Below are positions 54,829-63,803 of a stretch of DNA of 64,000 nt, one piece after another (the first letter of the stretch is position 1; every line of letters starts with the position of its first letter). The DNA comes from Thermoflavimicrobium daqui. Lineage in GTDB: Bacteria; Bacillota; Bacilli; Thermoactinomycetales; Thermoactinomycetaceae. The stretch covers positions 310,001-374,000 of the forward strand of contig NZ_KZ845666.1 of NCBI RefSeq assembly GCF_003313465.1, read 5' to 3'. The notes below the pieces were generated by a model that made no database searches, was not told the origin of the DNA, and saw only the letters and a list, made by a program, of their open reading frames with translations. A program made the position numbers and the translations under genes.

Positions 54829-55509
54829 TTAGTGAACACTTTTTAAATATGGCTCTGGATTCACAGATTGTTTTCCTTTTCGTAATTCAAAGTGTAGATG
54901 ATTGCCTGCGCTAATCTCAAACTGATTTCGTCCCGCTTTGGCAATCACATCTCCTTTTTTTACTTTCTGTCCTTCTTTCACCTTGACATCTGCTAAGCTT
55001 TGGTAAACAGTGACCATTCCATGATTATGTTGGATTTCTATTTGTGTTCCTACAATAGGGTTTTTCTCTACACGAATTACTTTCCCATCCAAAGTAGCTA
55101 GCACATCAAAGGATTGACCATCTTTCCGTGCAAAATCAATACCAGCGTGAGGCCAATAACTATTCGCATACTTTACAATGGAAGCTTCTCTTTCTTTCGT
55201 TGAGCTCGCTTCATCATAAAAAGTAATGGTTTTTTCGGCTTGAGATTCTTTATTTACAGGTAAAATCATTTCATCGATAGGACTTTTTGTAGGGGTTTCC
55301 ACCGGGAAGATCGTGTCTCCCTCTTTTATTGACTTATTTACCTTTTGTGTTTGTAAACCTTGATACCACCAAGCAAATGAAATAATCAAAGCTGCCGCAA
55401 TCATATATACAGCTGGAAAAAACCATTTTTTCGCTAAAAATCTTTTCCATTTAAAACGACCCTTTGCTTCCTCTAATGAGGATACATTATTTGGTTTTTC
55501 TGTATTCAT
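54829..55509 (-). CDS. spoIIQ: Forespore engulfment protein SpoIIQ (LytM/M23 family)
   Basis: This 226-residue protein has a cytoplasmic start, a membrane helix (about 29-49) and a C-terminal LytM domain (about 110-222). SpoIIQ binds SpoIIIAH to form the channel between forespore and mother cell. The metal ligands of active M23 peptidases appear intact: His121 and Asp125 in HAGIDF, and His204-x-His206 in NHLHFEL. Bacillus SpoIIQ has lost some of these, so this form may retain endopeptidase activity. Position between spoIID and spoIIID matches Bacillus. Confidence 0.9.
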   Translation of the reverse strand: MNTEKPNNVSSLEEAKGRFKWKRFLAKKWFFPAVYMIAAALIISFAWWYQGLQTQKVNKSIKEGDTIFPVETPTKSPIDEMILPVNKESQAEKTITFYDEASSTKEREASIVKYANSYWPHAGIDFARKDGQSFDVLATLDGKVIRVEKNPIVGTQIEIQHNHGMVTVYQSLADVKVKEGQKVKKGDVIAKAGRNQFEISAGNHLHFELRKGKQSVNPEPYLKSVH

Positions 55510-55664
55510 TTTTCTATCACCTCAGGAACCATTTTCGACAGCGAAAACTCTTTTTATACCCAAGGTGGACAATCTTTCGTATATTTCAAACCCACTTATA
55601 TGTATCCCTCTTCAAAGCAAGTACAACAGTCAAAAGGTAACAAATGTAAGACTACAAGAGTAAG

Positions 55665-56738
55665 TTAAAATCGAACAAGTATTTGACTTATATTAACTTG
55701 TTTACGATTTATTACGAGCAAAGCTATTTTCCAGTTATCGGTATTACTAATATGTACACCTTGATAATAATGTAAAATAATTTCTTCCATTTTCTTCCCC
55801 CTTTGTGCCATAATATTAGCTCCCCATTGACTGAGCCCTACTCCATGTCCATAACCATAAACGGTAAAAATAATACGGTTTCTATCCATTTTCAAAGTAA
55901 AATCACTCGATGCCAGCTGAAAAGCTTCGCGAATCTCTCTACCTGTAAACGTTTGATTACCTATTTGTAATTTAGCAATACGCTTGCCACTCGTTTTACC
56001 CAAGACACGTATTTGTTCCTGAGAAAAAGTAGTAATAGCAATCGACTTATTTAACATTTTCCCTAGCTGTTTGATGAAATCTGACCGAGCTACCACTTTT
56101 TGACTCATATATTTTGGCGAAAAGCGATCCCAACTAGAATCAACACTACGGAGATAAGGGTAAGATTTGGAAAAGTATTCTTCCGAGTTCTCTGTTTTCC
56201 CATTACTCGTTGAAAAAAAGGCAGCATAAATCGGCTTTCCCTGAAAGGTGATAATTTGCCCAGCTGTCTCTTTTACAGCTTGGTTAATCTTATCGAGATT
56301 CTTCTTATAGTGTTCTCCCCACTTTACACGTAATTGCTCATCAGTCAAATATGCCTGATGATAAACCGTGTCTGTCACATCAGCATGTTTTGCAGCTTCC
56401 CCCCATTTATCCATATCTGGTAAATGATCTTGTATTAGTCGATTCACTATATATGTTCGTGCAATCAAGGACTGTGACTTTAATGCTTCCATATGAAAGT
56501 TTGCAGGCATTTCTGCAGCAACTACGCCTTGTACATACTTCTCTAAGGGAATTTTAATAACTTGTTTTTTATTATAAAGATAAACAAGGACGTTGGTTGA
56601 AAAACCGGTTTCCTTCGCATTCTCTTCATCTCTTTTCGTCTCTTCTACTCTGGCAAATGACAAAAGGGTAGGAATAAGCAAAATTCCTATAAGGAGGAAA
56701 AGTAGGTATAGCCCCATTTTCTTTTGCACTTGGTTCAT
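55665..56738 (-). CDS. spoIID: Sporulation peptidoglycan hydrolase SpoIID
   Basis: This 357-residue lytic transglycosylase thins the septal wall during engulfment. An N-terminal membrane helix (about 11-30) precedes the catalytic region, with the proposed acid in VVAAEMPANFHMEALKSQSL, ARTYIVNRL, the zinc-site region AAFFSTSNGKTENSEEYF and YGYGHGVGLSQWGANIMAQR. The start is uncertain: ATG 56738 or a GTG four codons later with better-spaced AAAGG. It is part of the murA-spoIID-spoIIQ-spoIIID order. Confidence 0.93.
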   Translation of the reverse strand: MNQVQKKMGLYLLFLLIGILLIPTLLSFARVEETKRDEENAKETGFSTNVLVYLYNKKQVIKIPLEKYVQGVVAAEMPANFHMEALKSQSLIARTYIVNRLIQDHLPDMDKWGEAAKHADVTDTVYHQAYLTDEQLRVKWGEHYKKNLDKINQAVKETAGQIITFQGKPIYAAFFSTSNGKTENSEEYFSKSYPYLRSVDSSWDRFSPKYMSQKVVARSDFIKQLGKMLNKSIAITTFSQEQIRVLGKTSGKRIAKLQIGNQTFTGREIREAFQLASSDFTLKMDRNRIIFTVYGYGHGVGLSQWGANIMAQRGKKMEEIILHYYQGVHISNTDNWKIALLVINRKQVNISQILVRF

Positions 56739-56920
56739 CCTTTCTTCAATCTCCCATTTCTAGTCTATGGAAATTTGAGAGATTTAGAACCATAAGTATT
56801 CCTCCTTTTTCCTATGTAATTTAATAAACCAAAATACCCAAAATCGATAAAGTTACCATAGTGGATATAGGTTTAGAAATAGCTACTTTATTTTTAATAT
56901 GTTTTTTAATAATACTAATA

Positions 56921-56963
56921 TTAACTTGAACTTTATTAAGTGCTATGTTAAAGTTCAAGTTAA
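56921..56963 (+). promoter_or_regulatory. 15-bp inverted repeat upstream of the DUF2089 gene
   Basis: TTAACTTGAACTTTA (56921-56935) and TAAAGTTCAAGTTAA (56949-56963) are perfect inverted copies with a 13-base loop. The right arm reaches into the ribosome binding site AAGGAGGTG (56962-56970). It could be a protein operator of the neighbouring DUF2089 regulator or an RNA hairpin masking the site. Confidence 0.65.
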
Positions 56964-56976
56964 GGAGGTGAAAGAA

Positions 56977-57276
56977 ATGGATTTAAAAGATGTCCCCAAT
57001 TGGGTTTTATCTTTAGATAACGAAGATATTGAGTTCATTAAAAACTTTGTTTTGAATTCAGGTTCGTTAAAAGAAATAGCAAAAATATATGAGGTTTCTT
57101 ACCCTACTGTGCGAATTAGATTAGATCGGTTAATTCAAAAAATAAAACTAAATGATAATCTAGAAAACGAAGAGTTTATTAGTTTTGTTAAGAAACTAGC
57201 CATAGATGATCGTATTAGTTTAGAAGATGCAAAATTGATTATTGATAAATATAAAAGTCAAAGAGGTGATGATTAA
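56977..57276 (+). CDS. DUF2089-family putative regulator
   Basis: This 99-residue protein begins MDLKDVPNWVLSLDNEDIEF and contains a helix-turn-helix: SGSLKEIAKIYEVSYPTVRI then RLDRLIQKIK, resembling sigma-factor region 4 or small DNA-binding regulators. DUF2089 proteins commonly sit next to small membrane protein genes. The start is ATG at 56977 after a perfect AAGGAGGTGA. It overlaps the next gene as TAATG, so the two are coupled. The pair sits on the plus strand between minus-strand spoIID and murA and looks like an inserted cassette. Confidence 0.8.
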   Translation: MDLKDVPNWVLSLDNEDIEFIKNFVLNSGSLKEIAKIYEVSYPTVRIRLDRLIQKIKLNDNLENEEFISFVKKLAIDDRISLEDAKLIIDKYKSQRGDD

Positions 57277-57563
57277 TGTTTCGTATATATGCATTTTTAA
57301 TTGCAATCGTAATACTTGGAGTTCAATATTTTTTATCGAGAAGAGACAATGCTTATTGGGGTGCGATCTTACCCATTTTGTATTTGATGACGATGGGGTA
57401 TCTATGGTTTTTTGGAACACTTTCTGGTAGTACAATCGATTTAGTAATTGCCATTTTTGCTGGATTGATTGCTTTATTAGGAGCTTGGGCTAGTGGAAGA
57501 GAGTCCATGAAGAAGAAAAGAAAAAGAGAGTTAGAAAAGATGAAATCATATGATATTCAATAA
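57276..57563 (+). CDS. Small membrane protein coupled to DUF2089
   Basis: This 95-residue protein has three predicted membrane helices (about 3-20, 28-47, 54-71) and a basic tail (KKKRKRELEKMK). I do not recognise the family. Its start overlaps the stop of the DUF2089 gene; GAGGTGATG lies seven bases ahead. The basic tail may sit in the cytoplasm and interact with the regulator. Confidence 0.8.
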   Translation: MFRIYAFLIAIVILGVQYFLSRRDNAYWGAILPILYLMTMGYLWFFGTLSGSTIDLVIAIFAGLIALLGAWASGRESMKKKRKRELEKMKSYDIQ

Positions 57564-57635
57564 GCGCTCTGACGATCATATTGTTTCAATAAATTATCAA
57601 TTAATATAGATAACAGCACAAAAACATACTTTCAA

Positions 57636-57670
57636 TCAAAAAATCCCTCAACCAATCAAAGTTGAGGGAT
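57636..57670 (-). terminator. Terminator of murA
   Basis: ATCCCTCAAC (57643-57652) pairs with GTTGAGGGAT (57661-57670), followed by a T run on the minus strand. Confidence 0.9.
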
Positions 57671-57681
57671 CAAAAATATCA

Positions 57682-58983
57682 TTATGCATATGAACGATGA
57701 TCAACTGTTGACTCATCATGATCTTCAATGGTTACTCGCTCAATATCTGCTCCAAGTGCCTTTAACTTTTCAACGATGTTGACATATCCACGGTCAATAT
57801 GATGAAGTTCTGTAACTTCGGTTACCCCTTCAGCCACCATTCCAACCAAGATGAGGGATGCACCAGCACGTAAATCCGTAGCTTTTACTTGTGCTCCAGA
57901 TAAAGGATGACCTCCTTCAATTACGGCAGTACGTCCATCAATCTTAATTTTAGCACTCATTCTCTTCATTTCTTCTACATGCATAAAACGATTTTCAAAA
58001 ACGGTTTCAGTGATTAAACTAGTCCCATTTGCCGTAAGTTGAAGAGCCATCATTTGGGATTGAAGATCAGTTGGGAATCCAGGATAAGGAAGAGTTTTGA
58101 CATCAACTGGCTTTAGATCCCCTTCAGCACGAACATGAATTCCATTTTCTCCTTCAAGGACATGGACACCCATCTCTCTCATTTTAGCAATGAGTGGGTT
58201 AAGATGATCACTAATGGCTCCCTCTACAAATACTTCGCCACGTGTAATCGCTGCAGCTACCATATAAGTTCCAGCTTCAATTCGATCAGGAATCACAGTA
58301 TAGTCCGTACCACGTAAAAAGTCCACTCCATCAATACGAATTTCGTCTGTTCCTGCACCACGGATTCTAGCACCCATTGCATTAAGGAAGTTCGCCAAGT
58401 CCACAATCTCTGGCTCACAAGCAGCATTTTCAATAACAGTTCTACCTTCTGCAAGTGTTGCAGCCATCAGAATATTCTGAGTCGCACCTACACTTGGAAA
58501 ATCGAGATAAATGCGAGCACCTCTAAGTTTTTCAGGTACATACCCTTCAACATAGCCTTGCTGAATATCGAGTTTAACTCCTAACGCTTCAAAACCTTTT
58601 AAGTGTTGATCAATAGGGCGTGTACCAATCGCACATCCACCTGGTAGAGGAATACGTGCATGCTTTTTACGTGCTAATAAGGGTCCCATTACCAGAATTG
58701 ATGCTCTCATCTTCCGCACCAAGTCATAAGGTGCTTCAGTTGAATGAATCTTTTCAGCATTGATTTTAACTTGGTCATCTCCTAACTGAGTATTAATACC
58801 AAGCTCATTGAGTAATTTGGTGATGGTTTTTACATCCTCTAACTGTGGGGTATCAAGAATCGTAATCGTCCCTCTCGATGCCAGAATTGAAGCAGCAATC
58901 AGTGGGAGCACAGCATTTTTTGCTCCATAAACCTTTACTCTTCCTTTTAACCTTTTTCCACCACGAACAATGATCTTCTCCAA
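57682..58983 (-). CDS. murA: UDP-N-acetylglucosamine 1-carboxyvinyltransferase
   Basis: This 433-residue enzyme commits UDP-GlcNAc to peptidoglycan synthesis. The catalytic cysteine (about residue 117) is in [34 protein letters not shown] opens the enzyme. Position after ywmB and before spoIID matches the Bacillus murAA locus. The start is TTG at 58983 after GGAGGG; the longer frame reaching 59094 runs through the end of ywmB and would add an unrelated 37 residues. Confidence 0.95.
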   Translation of the reverse strand: MEKIIVRGGKRLKGRVKVYGAKNAVLPLIAASILASRGTITILDTPQLEDVKTITKLLNELGINTQLGDDQVKINAEKIHSTEAPYDLVRKMRASILVMGPLLARKKHARIPLPGGCAIGTRPIDQHLKGFEALGVKLDIQQGYVEGYVPEKLRGARIYLDFPSVGATQNILMAATLAEGRTVIENAACEPEIVDLANFLNAMGARIRGAGTDEIRIDGVDFLRGTDYTVIPDRIEAGTYMVAAAITRGEVFVEGAISDHLNPLIAKMREMGVHVLEGENGIHVRAEGDLKPVDVKTLPYPGFPTDLQSQMMALQLTANGTSLITETVFENRFMHVEEMKRMSAKIKIDGRTAVIEGGHPLSGAQVKATDLRAGASLILVGMVAEGVTEVTELHHIDRGYVNIVEKLKALGADIERVTIEDHDESTVDHRSYA

Positions 58984-59000
58984 ATTTCTTCCCTCCACAA

Positions 59001-59729
59001 CTAATATTCTATCGTAATTATGGGTGTTCCCAATGTTAACATAATCCGCTTCGTTTCCGAATTCACCCGGGTGGCAACTTGAATATTCATCCATCCACCT
59101 TTTGTTTGTAAACCTTCCGAAATAATCGGGGAATAAGCAGAAATACTAGCCGTTTTTGTAGTACGCATTGCTTCTACTTCTTTCGCTTTTAGCTTTATTA
59201 ATATCTCATCAATCAACGCTTCGGGGTAAGAAGAATCCATCTCTCGACTACCTTGAATCGTATAATAAAAATGGGGAATAAGTCCATAGCTATTTAAAAC
59301 ATCTTCCAATTTTTTCCTTACCTGGATCCAGTTCAAAGTGGTTTTTCCATTTCCCATTAATTGAAGCGAAATGTAAGGATAAACCCATGTATGATCTAGC
59401 TCATCGTTGATAACGTTAAAACGTATCGTTAGGTTTCGCTTAAGCTTTTTGATCGCTGTATATCGTATTCCATCTTTGCGTGTTTCTTTTTTTATATGTG
59501 TAAACTTAAGCGATTGTCCCAGTTTACTGGCAAATTGGTCCATTTGACTACTTAGCACTGGTTTATCTAACTGAGAACTATACTGTAAACAAATATTCTC
59601 TAACTTTATACCAAGATCATCAAATACTTGTAGCAACCGTTTTTCCTGTGTGGGGCTTTCACCAGCGCCTACTAAGCAAAGCGTATATAAAAGAACTATG
59701 CTAACTTTCCACCAAGATTGCCAGCTCAT
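59001..59729 (-). CDS. ywmB: YwmB-family secreted protein
   Basis: This 242-residue protein has a signal sequence ([18 protein letters not shown]) and the TATA-box-binding-like fold reported for the YwmB (DUF1779) family. Recognisable stretches are [20 protein letters not shown] and [20 protein letters not shown]. Its place just upstream of murA, 17 bases away, is the same as in Bacillus. Function is unknown. Confidence 0.85.
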   Translation of the reverse strand: MSWQSWWKVSIVLLYTLCLVGAGESPTQEKRLLQVFDDLGIKLENICLQYSSQLDKPVLSSQMDQFASKLGQSLKFTHIKKETRKDGIRYTAIKKLKRNLTIRFNVINDELDHTWVYPYISLQLMGNGKTTLNWIQVRKKLEDVLNSYGLIPHFYYTIQGSREMDSSYPEALIDEILIKLKAKEVEAMRTTKTASISAYSPIISEGLQTKGGWMNIQVATRVNSETKRIMLTLGTPIITIEY

Positions 59730-59797
59730 CTTATTTCTCTCCCTATCAGTCTATTTACTATCATTTTTGACTGATAGGATGGGAAATATACTAGAGA

Positions 59798-60040
59798 TCA
59801 AATGAATAGCTGGCTGATTAAGCGCGTCCAGTCTAAATAATCGATAAAAAAAGTCGCTAACTGATGACCAAGCACAATCGATAAGATTAACATCAATATT
59901 CTCATCTGAAACGGCTTTTTGGCTTGAATCCATTTTCCAATTGTTATGTTTGATAGAATCGACCAACAAAAGACAATACATGATAGAGATAAAATAATAT
60001 TGATGAGTGCTGTCACACCGAGATGGGTTACTCCATCCAT
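59798..60040 (-). CDS. ywzB: DUF1146 small membrane protein (YwzB-like)
   Basis: This 80-residue protein has two membrane helices (about 8-30 and 46-68) and the QMRILMLILSIVLGHQLATF core of the DUF1146 family. The start is ATG at 60040, eight bases after AGGAG. It follows the respiratory genes and precedes ywmB as in Bacillus, where it lies after the ATP synthase operon. Confidence 0.85.
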   Translation of the reverse strand: MDGVTHLGVTALINIILSLSCIVFCWSILSNITIGKWIQAKKPFQMRILMLILSIVLGHQLATFFIDYLDWTRLISQLFI

Positions 60041-60183
60041 TATATGCACTCCTTTAATCTAAGGTTCCTTACCAAGAACCATGTTACATCAAAATAAACT
60101 TAGACGCAAAAGTTTTACACTCTCGTTCACAATAGTTTCAATGAATTTTCATAAAAATAGACTTTAGGACTATAAAATGTGTA

Positions 60184-60745
60184 TTATAATACTCTCTTAA
60201 AAAAGTCATGCCGCGCATTTACTATCTTTTCATGGATTTTAGCCACTTTCATTCTAGCTTTGTTCCAATTGGAACCGCCTTTGGCCCGTCTAGGCATGAT
60301 TCGTTGGGCTTTCGCTAGTTGTTTCTCGTACTTTCTGAAAAACTTAGATGCGTTTTCATTCGCGCCATTGGAAAGAATAGCAAAATCCTTTAGTCCCAAA
60401 TCGATCTTACTGCTTTTTCCTTGTTTACTGGAACATAAGGACAAGTATTCATTTCACAAAGGATGGAAACAAAGTATTTTCCCGATGGTTTTCTACTAAT
60501 GATAGTTGAAAGAACGCATCCTTCTACTTCTCTGGACTTTACAAAACGAACCCAACCTAGTTTAGATTTAAGTTTGTTCCTGAATACTAACTTTTAGAAG
60601 CTGATTTTGTTTCTCCATCAGGGTTTTGTAGGATTGTACTGGGTTCCGTTTGCTTTTGAAGCGGGGGCGATCATTTTATTTCTTGAAGAAAGTGGGCAAA
60701 CGCATCCACTAAGTTTTCCAACGAGGATTGTAACCCAAAATGGAC
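60184..60745 (-). pseudogene. Decayed IS605-family TnpB
   Basis: Reading from about 60740 down, pieces of a TnpB (OrfB) protein appear in different frames: ENLVDAFAHFLQ, PRFKSKRNPVQSYKT, LGWVRFVKSREVEGCVLSTI, and finally KIDLGLKDFAILSNGANENA with KFFRKYEKQLAKAQR and KVAKIHEKIVNARHDF (60444-60184). The RuvC-I aspartate in IDLGL is present, but at least three frameshifts occur, and the N terminus and the RuvC-II/III and zinc-finger regions are gone. It lies in the gap between nuoN and ywzB. No TnpA or clear insertion ends were found. Confidence 0.85.
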
Positions 60746-60775
60746 GACATTTTATAACCAAAACTAAATGATAAA

Positions 60776-60832
60776 TAGAAAAAGACCGTACTAAAATGAT
60801 TTAACCCAACGGCCTTTTTCTATTGATATCAA
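60776..60832 (-). terminator. Terminator of the nuo operon
   Basis: TAGAAAAAGACCGT (60776-60789) pairs with ACGGCCTTTTTCTA (60819-60832), one mismatch, with a T run after the stem on the minus strand. Confidence 0.8.
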
Positions 60833-60844
60833 TCATTGATTCTA

Positions 60845-62302
60845 CTATTTGAATAATAGGGATTCCACGAGGTTTAATATCCACTCTGGAAAAACGCCAA
60901 ATCCAATTGTGGCAATTGCACTCATACTAATTGCGATTCCTATCGGCCATGAAGTACGAATTCGTCGGGTTGTGTTCGCTTTCCGGAAGTACATCTGACG
61001 AATAATCGAAAAATAGTAGTAGTAAGAAACAATCGTTGTAATCACCATGATCACAATAAGCCATAGGTGCTCCATACCCAGAGCCCCCATAATGATTAAC
61101 ATTTTACCAAAAAAACCGGCTGTAAGCGGAATTCCCGCTAGAGAAATAAGGAAGATGGTCATGGCAAGTGCAAGCCAAGGTGAACGTTGATGTAAGCCTG
61201 CAAAAGCTTTCATGTCCTCATTTTTTTCCTGCCTCATCACAAGCATAATCACTGCAAAAGCCCCTATGGTCATAAAAAGGTATACAAACAAATAAAAAAA
61301 GGTGCTTGGAAAATACAATTTATTAAGAGTAGCGATTGGTATTAGAATATAGCCAGCTTGAGCAATACTGGAGTATGCCATTAAGCGCTTCATGTTTTTT
61401 TGTCTTAAAGCAGCTGTATTTCCTATAATCATCGATAAAGCCGCCATAATCATTAAAGTGGGTAGGAAAATACTTTCCCAACCTTCATCAATTCCATCAA
61501 ATACTCCAATCATAATAAATAGAAGAGCAAAAGCTAATGACTTAGAAACTACAGACAAAAATGATGTAATCGGTGTAGCAGCTCCTTGATAAACATCTGG
61601 GACCCAAGTATGAAAAGGAGCCGAGGCCAGTTTAAATCCAAAACCTACGATCATTAAGAAAAAAGATAGATAAATGATCCAGTCATAGGTTCCTTGCGCT
61701 TTAACTATATACTGTTGAATGTTAGCAAGATTCGTACTGCCCGATAGCCCATAGAGGAATGACATACCATACAAAATAAAAGCGGATGACATACCTCCAA
61801 GCACTACATACTTCCATGCTGCTTCGTTCGAATCCCCACGTCTTTTACGAATCCCTACCAAAACATAGGAAGACAAGCTAAAAAGCTCAAGTCCTACATA
61901 CAAAGTAATTAAGTCAGCAGAAGATACCATGAACATGCCACCCAGCACTGCTGCGAGTAATAAGTAATAATACTCGCCACTATTCGGAGCAAACTCTTCC
62001 TGATCTTCTCCTAACGAAATAAGTAGTACTAGAAAAGTACCGCTTAATAGAATTAACTTCCATATCAAGGTGACTGGTGTAAGTCTATATGTATTTTCCA
62101 ATAAAGCAACAGGAGAGTGCCCAAATTGGGTTACAATCCAAACACCAGCCGTAACCACTGCTACTAGACTAAATAAGCCAATCCATCGTCTAGAAATCAT
62201 GCTTGGCAATACTAAATCCAATATCACCAAGAGGGCGCAAGCAATCATAATAATTAATTCTGGCGCCAATATGTCCCAATCTATTTCTGTTACTTGTTGC
62301 AT
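60845..62302 (-). CDS. nuoN: NADH-quinone oxidoreductase subunit N
   Basis: This 485-residue antiporter-like proton-pumping subunit of complex I has about fourteen helices. Conserved pieces are LFSLSSYVLVGIRK, EAAWKYVVLGGMSSAFILYG, KLASAPFHTWVPDVYQGA (the lysine-histidine pump region) and LMAYSSIAQAGYIL. GGAGGG precedes the ATG. It is last in the nuo operon. Confidence 0.95.
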   Translation of the reverse strand: MQQVTEIDWDILAPELIIMIACALLVILDLVLPSMISRRWIGLFSLVAVVTAGVWIVTQFGHSPVALLENTYRLTPVTLIWKLILLSGTFLVLLISLGEDQEEFAPNSGEYYYLLLAAVLGGMFMVSSADLITLYVGLELFSLSSYVLVGIRKRRGDSNEAAWKYVVLGGMSSAFILYGMSFLYGLSGSTNLANIQQYIVKAQGTYDWIIYLSFFLMIVGFGFKLASAPFHTWVPDVYQGAATPITSFLSVVSKSLAFALLFIMIGVFDGIDEGWESIFLPTLMIMAALSMIIGNTAALRQKNMKRLMAYSSIAQAGYILIPIATLNKLYFPSTFFYLFVYLFMTIGAFAVIMLVMRQEKNEDMKAFAGLHQRSPWLALAMTIFLISLAGIPLTAGFFGKMLIIMGALGMEHLWLIVIMVITTIVSYYYYFSIIRQMYFRKANTTRRIRTSWPIGIAISMSAIATIGFGVFPEWILNLVESLLFK

Positions 62303-62306
62303 GACT

Positions 62307-63803
62307 TTACCCTCCGATCCTTAACACCATCTGGTAAAGTGTCAATTGAATAGAATCATCAACAATTTTCGGATAAACTCCAATCAGAGTAATTAAACCG
62401 ACTAAAATAAGCATAGGAATTGACTCATTCAGACGGATATCTCTTAAACCTTGAAATGACTCACGCATCGGTCCAAAAGTCGTTTTAAGTACAGCTCGAA
62501 GTGTATAAGCTGCAGCAAGGATTAAGCCAATTGTACCCACCGCCGCAAAGATGGGTTGCACTTGAAAAAGACCAAGAAAAGCTAAAAATTCACTAATAAA
62601 TCCTGATAGTCCTGGCAAACCAAGTAATGCGAGTCCTGCAACTAATAGAAGACCAGATAAAATAGGCATTCTTCTCGCTAGCCCTCCCAGCATTGCCAGT
62701 TCAGTTGTTTTGGTTCGTTCATATAAGCTGCCTACAATATAAAACAGTAGGGCTGAAATTAATCCATGTGAGATGGCTTGAAATAAAGCCCCTTTTAAAC
62801 CTATTTGATTTAATGAAGCAATTCCAAGCAAAATAATTCCCATATGGCTGACACTTGAATAGGCTAGTACTCGCTTTAATTCTTTTTGTACAAAAGCTAG
62901 AATCGCTCCATATATGATATTGATCAAGCCAAGGGCGATCAGAATCCAAGTCATTTCTTTCATGTAATCAGGGAACATCCCCACTCCAAATCTCATCAAG
63001 CCGTAAGCACCCATTTTCAGTAAAATTCCCGAGTGAACCATAACAACTGGAGTTGGTGCTTCCACATGTGTACGTAACATCCAAGAGTGAAAAGGAAAAA
63101 TAGGTAGCTTGATCGCAAAAGCGATAAATAAACAAATAAAAATCACCCAGAGAAGGACCGGTTGCTCTGCTAAATTCAACCACATGACTAAACGCTCTTG
63201 CATATCATGATATTCCCATGTTTTGGTACTTAGAAAAAGCCCAATCATCGCTATTAGCATAAAAGCAGAGCCGATTCCGTTATAAATTAAAAATAAGTTG
63301 GCTGCTCTCTCCTTCTCTAAGTAACCCCAAATTCCGATAAGGAAAAAAGCAGCTACCAATGTAATCTCAAAGAAAATAAAGAATAAGAAAAAGGTACTAC
63401 TTAAGAACACTCCAAGCATTCCGGTTTGCAAGAGAAGAAATAACATATAATACTGTTTTGTACGCCTACGGATATATAAAGAAGCGATCACAGCTAACGT
63501 ACTGATAACACATGTTAAAAGGGTTAAAGGCATCGAAATCCCATCGACTCCCATACTGTATGAAATTTTCGCATCATCAAATAATCGAATCCAATCAAAA
63601 GATTGTTTCATCTGAAATCCTACTAGTTTCTGATTAAAACTGTTATACATCCACACAGATAAAACAAGGGGTGGAAGTGTAGCTAGAATCCCTATACTTC
63701 GATGCACTCTCTCTTTTTCGCGTGGGATAAAGAGCAAAATAATAATACCTAAAAGAGGAGAAAAGGTGATAAGAGTAGGCAACCATTGGTTAAGCGCTGT
63801 CAC
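62307..63803 (-). CDS. nuoM: NADH-quinone oxidoreductase subunit M
   Basis: This 498-residue membrane subunit of complex I has YSMGVDGISMPLTLLT, FIFFEITLVAAFFLIGIWG, AIKLPIFPFHSWMLRTHVEAPT and LAYSSVSHMGIILLG, all typical of NuoM. The start is GTG at 63803, overlapping the nuoL stop. It belongs to the same operon as nuoL and nuoN. Confidence 0.95.
   Translation of the reverse strand: MTALNQWLPTLITFSPLLGIIILLFIPREKERVHRSIGILATLPPLVLSVWMYNSFNQKLVGFQMKQSFDWIRLFDDAKISYSMGVDGISMPLTLLTCVISTLAVIASLYIRRRTKQYYMLFLLLQTGMLGVFLSSTFFLFFIFFEITLVAAFFLIGIWGYLEKERAANLFLIYNGIGSAFMLIAMIGLFLSTKTWEYHDMQERLVMWLNLAEQPVLLWVIFICLFIAFAIKLPIFPFHSWMLRTHVEAPTPVVMVHSGILLKMGAYGLMRFGVGMFPDYMKEMTWILIALGLINIIYGAILAFVQKELKRVLAYSSVSHMGIILLGIASLNQIGLKGALFQAISHGLISALLFYIVGSLYERTKTTELAMLGGLARRMPILSGLLLVAGLALLGLPGLSGFISEFLAFLGLFQVQPIFAAVGTIGLILAAAYTLRAVLKTTFGPMRESFQGLRDIRLNESIPMLILVGLITLIGVYPKIVDDSIQLTLYQMVLRIGG

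Noticed and set aside
59751-59981. Minus-strand frame of 76 codons overlapping ywzB
   Set aside because: It is in another frame of the DUF1146 gene, which has the family match and ribosome site.
60179-60499. Plus-strand frame of 106 codons opposite the TnpB remnant
   Set aside because: It is antisense to recognisable TnpB sequence and has no ribosome site.
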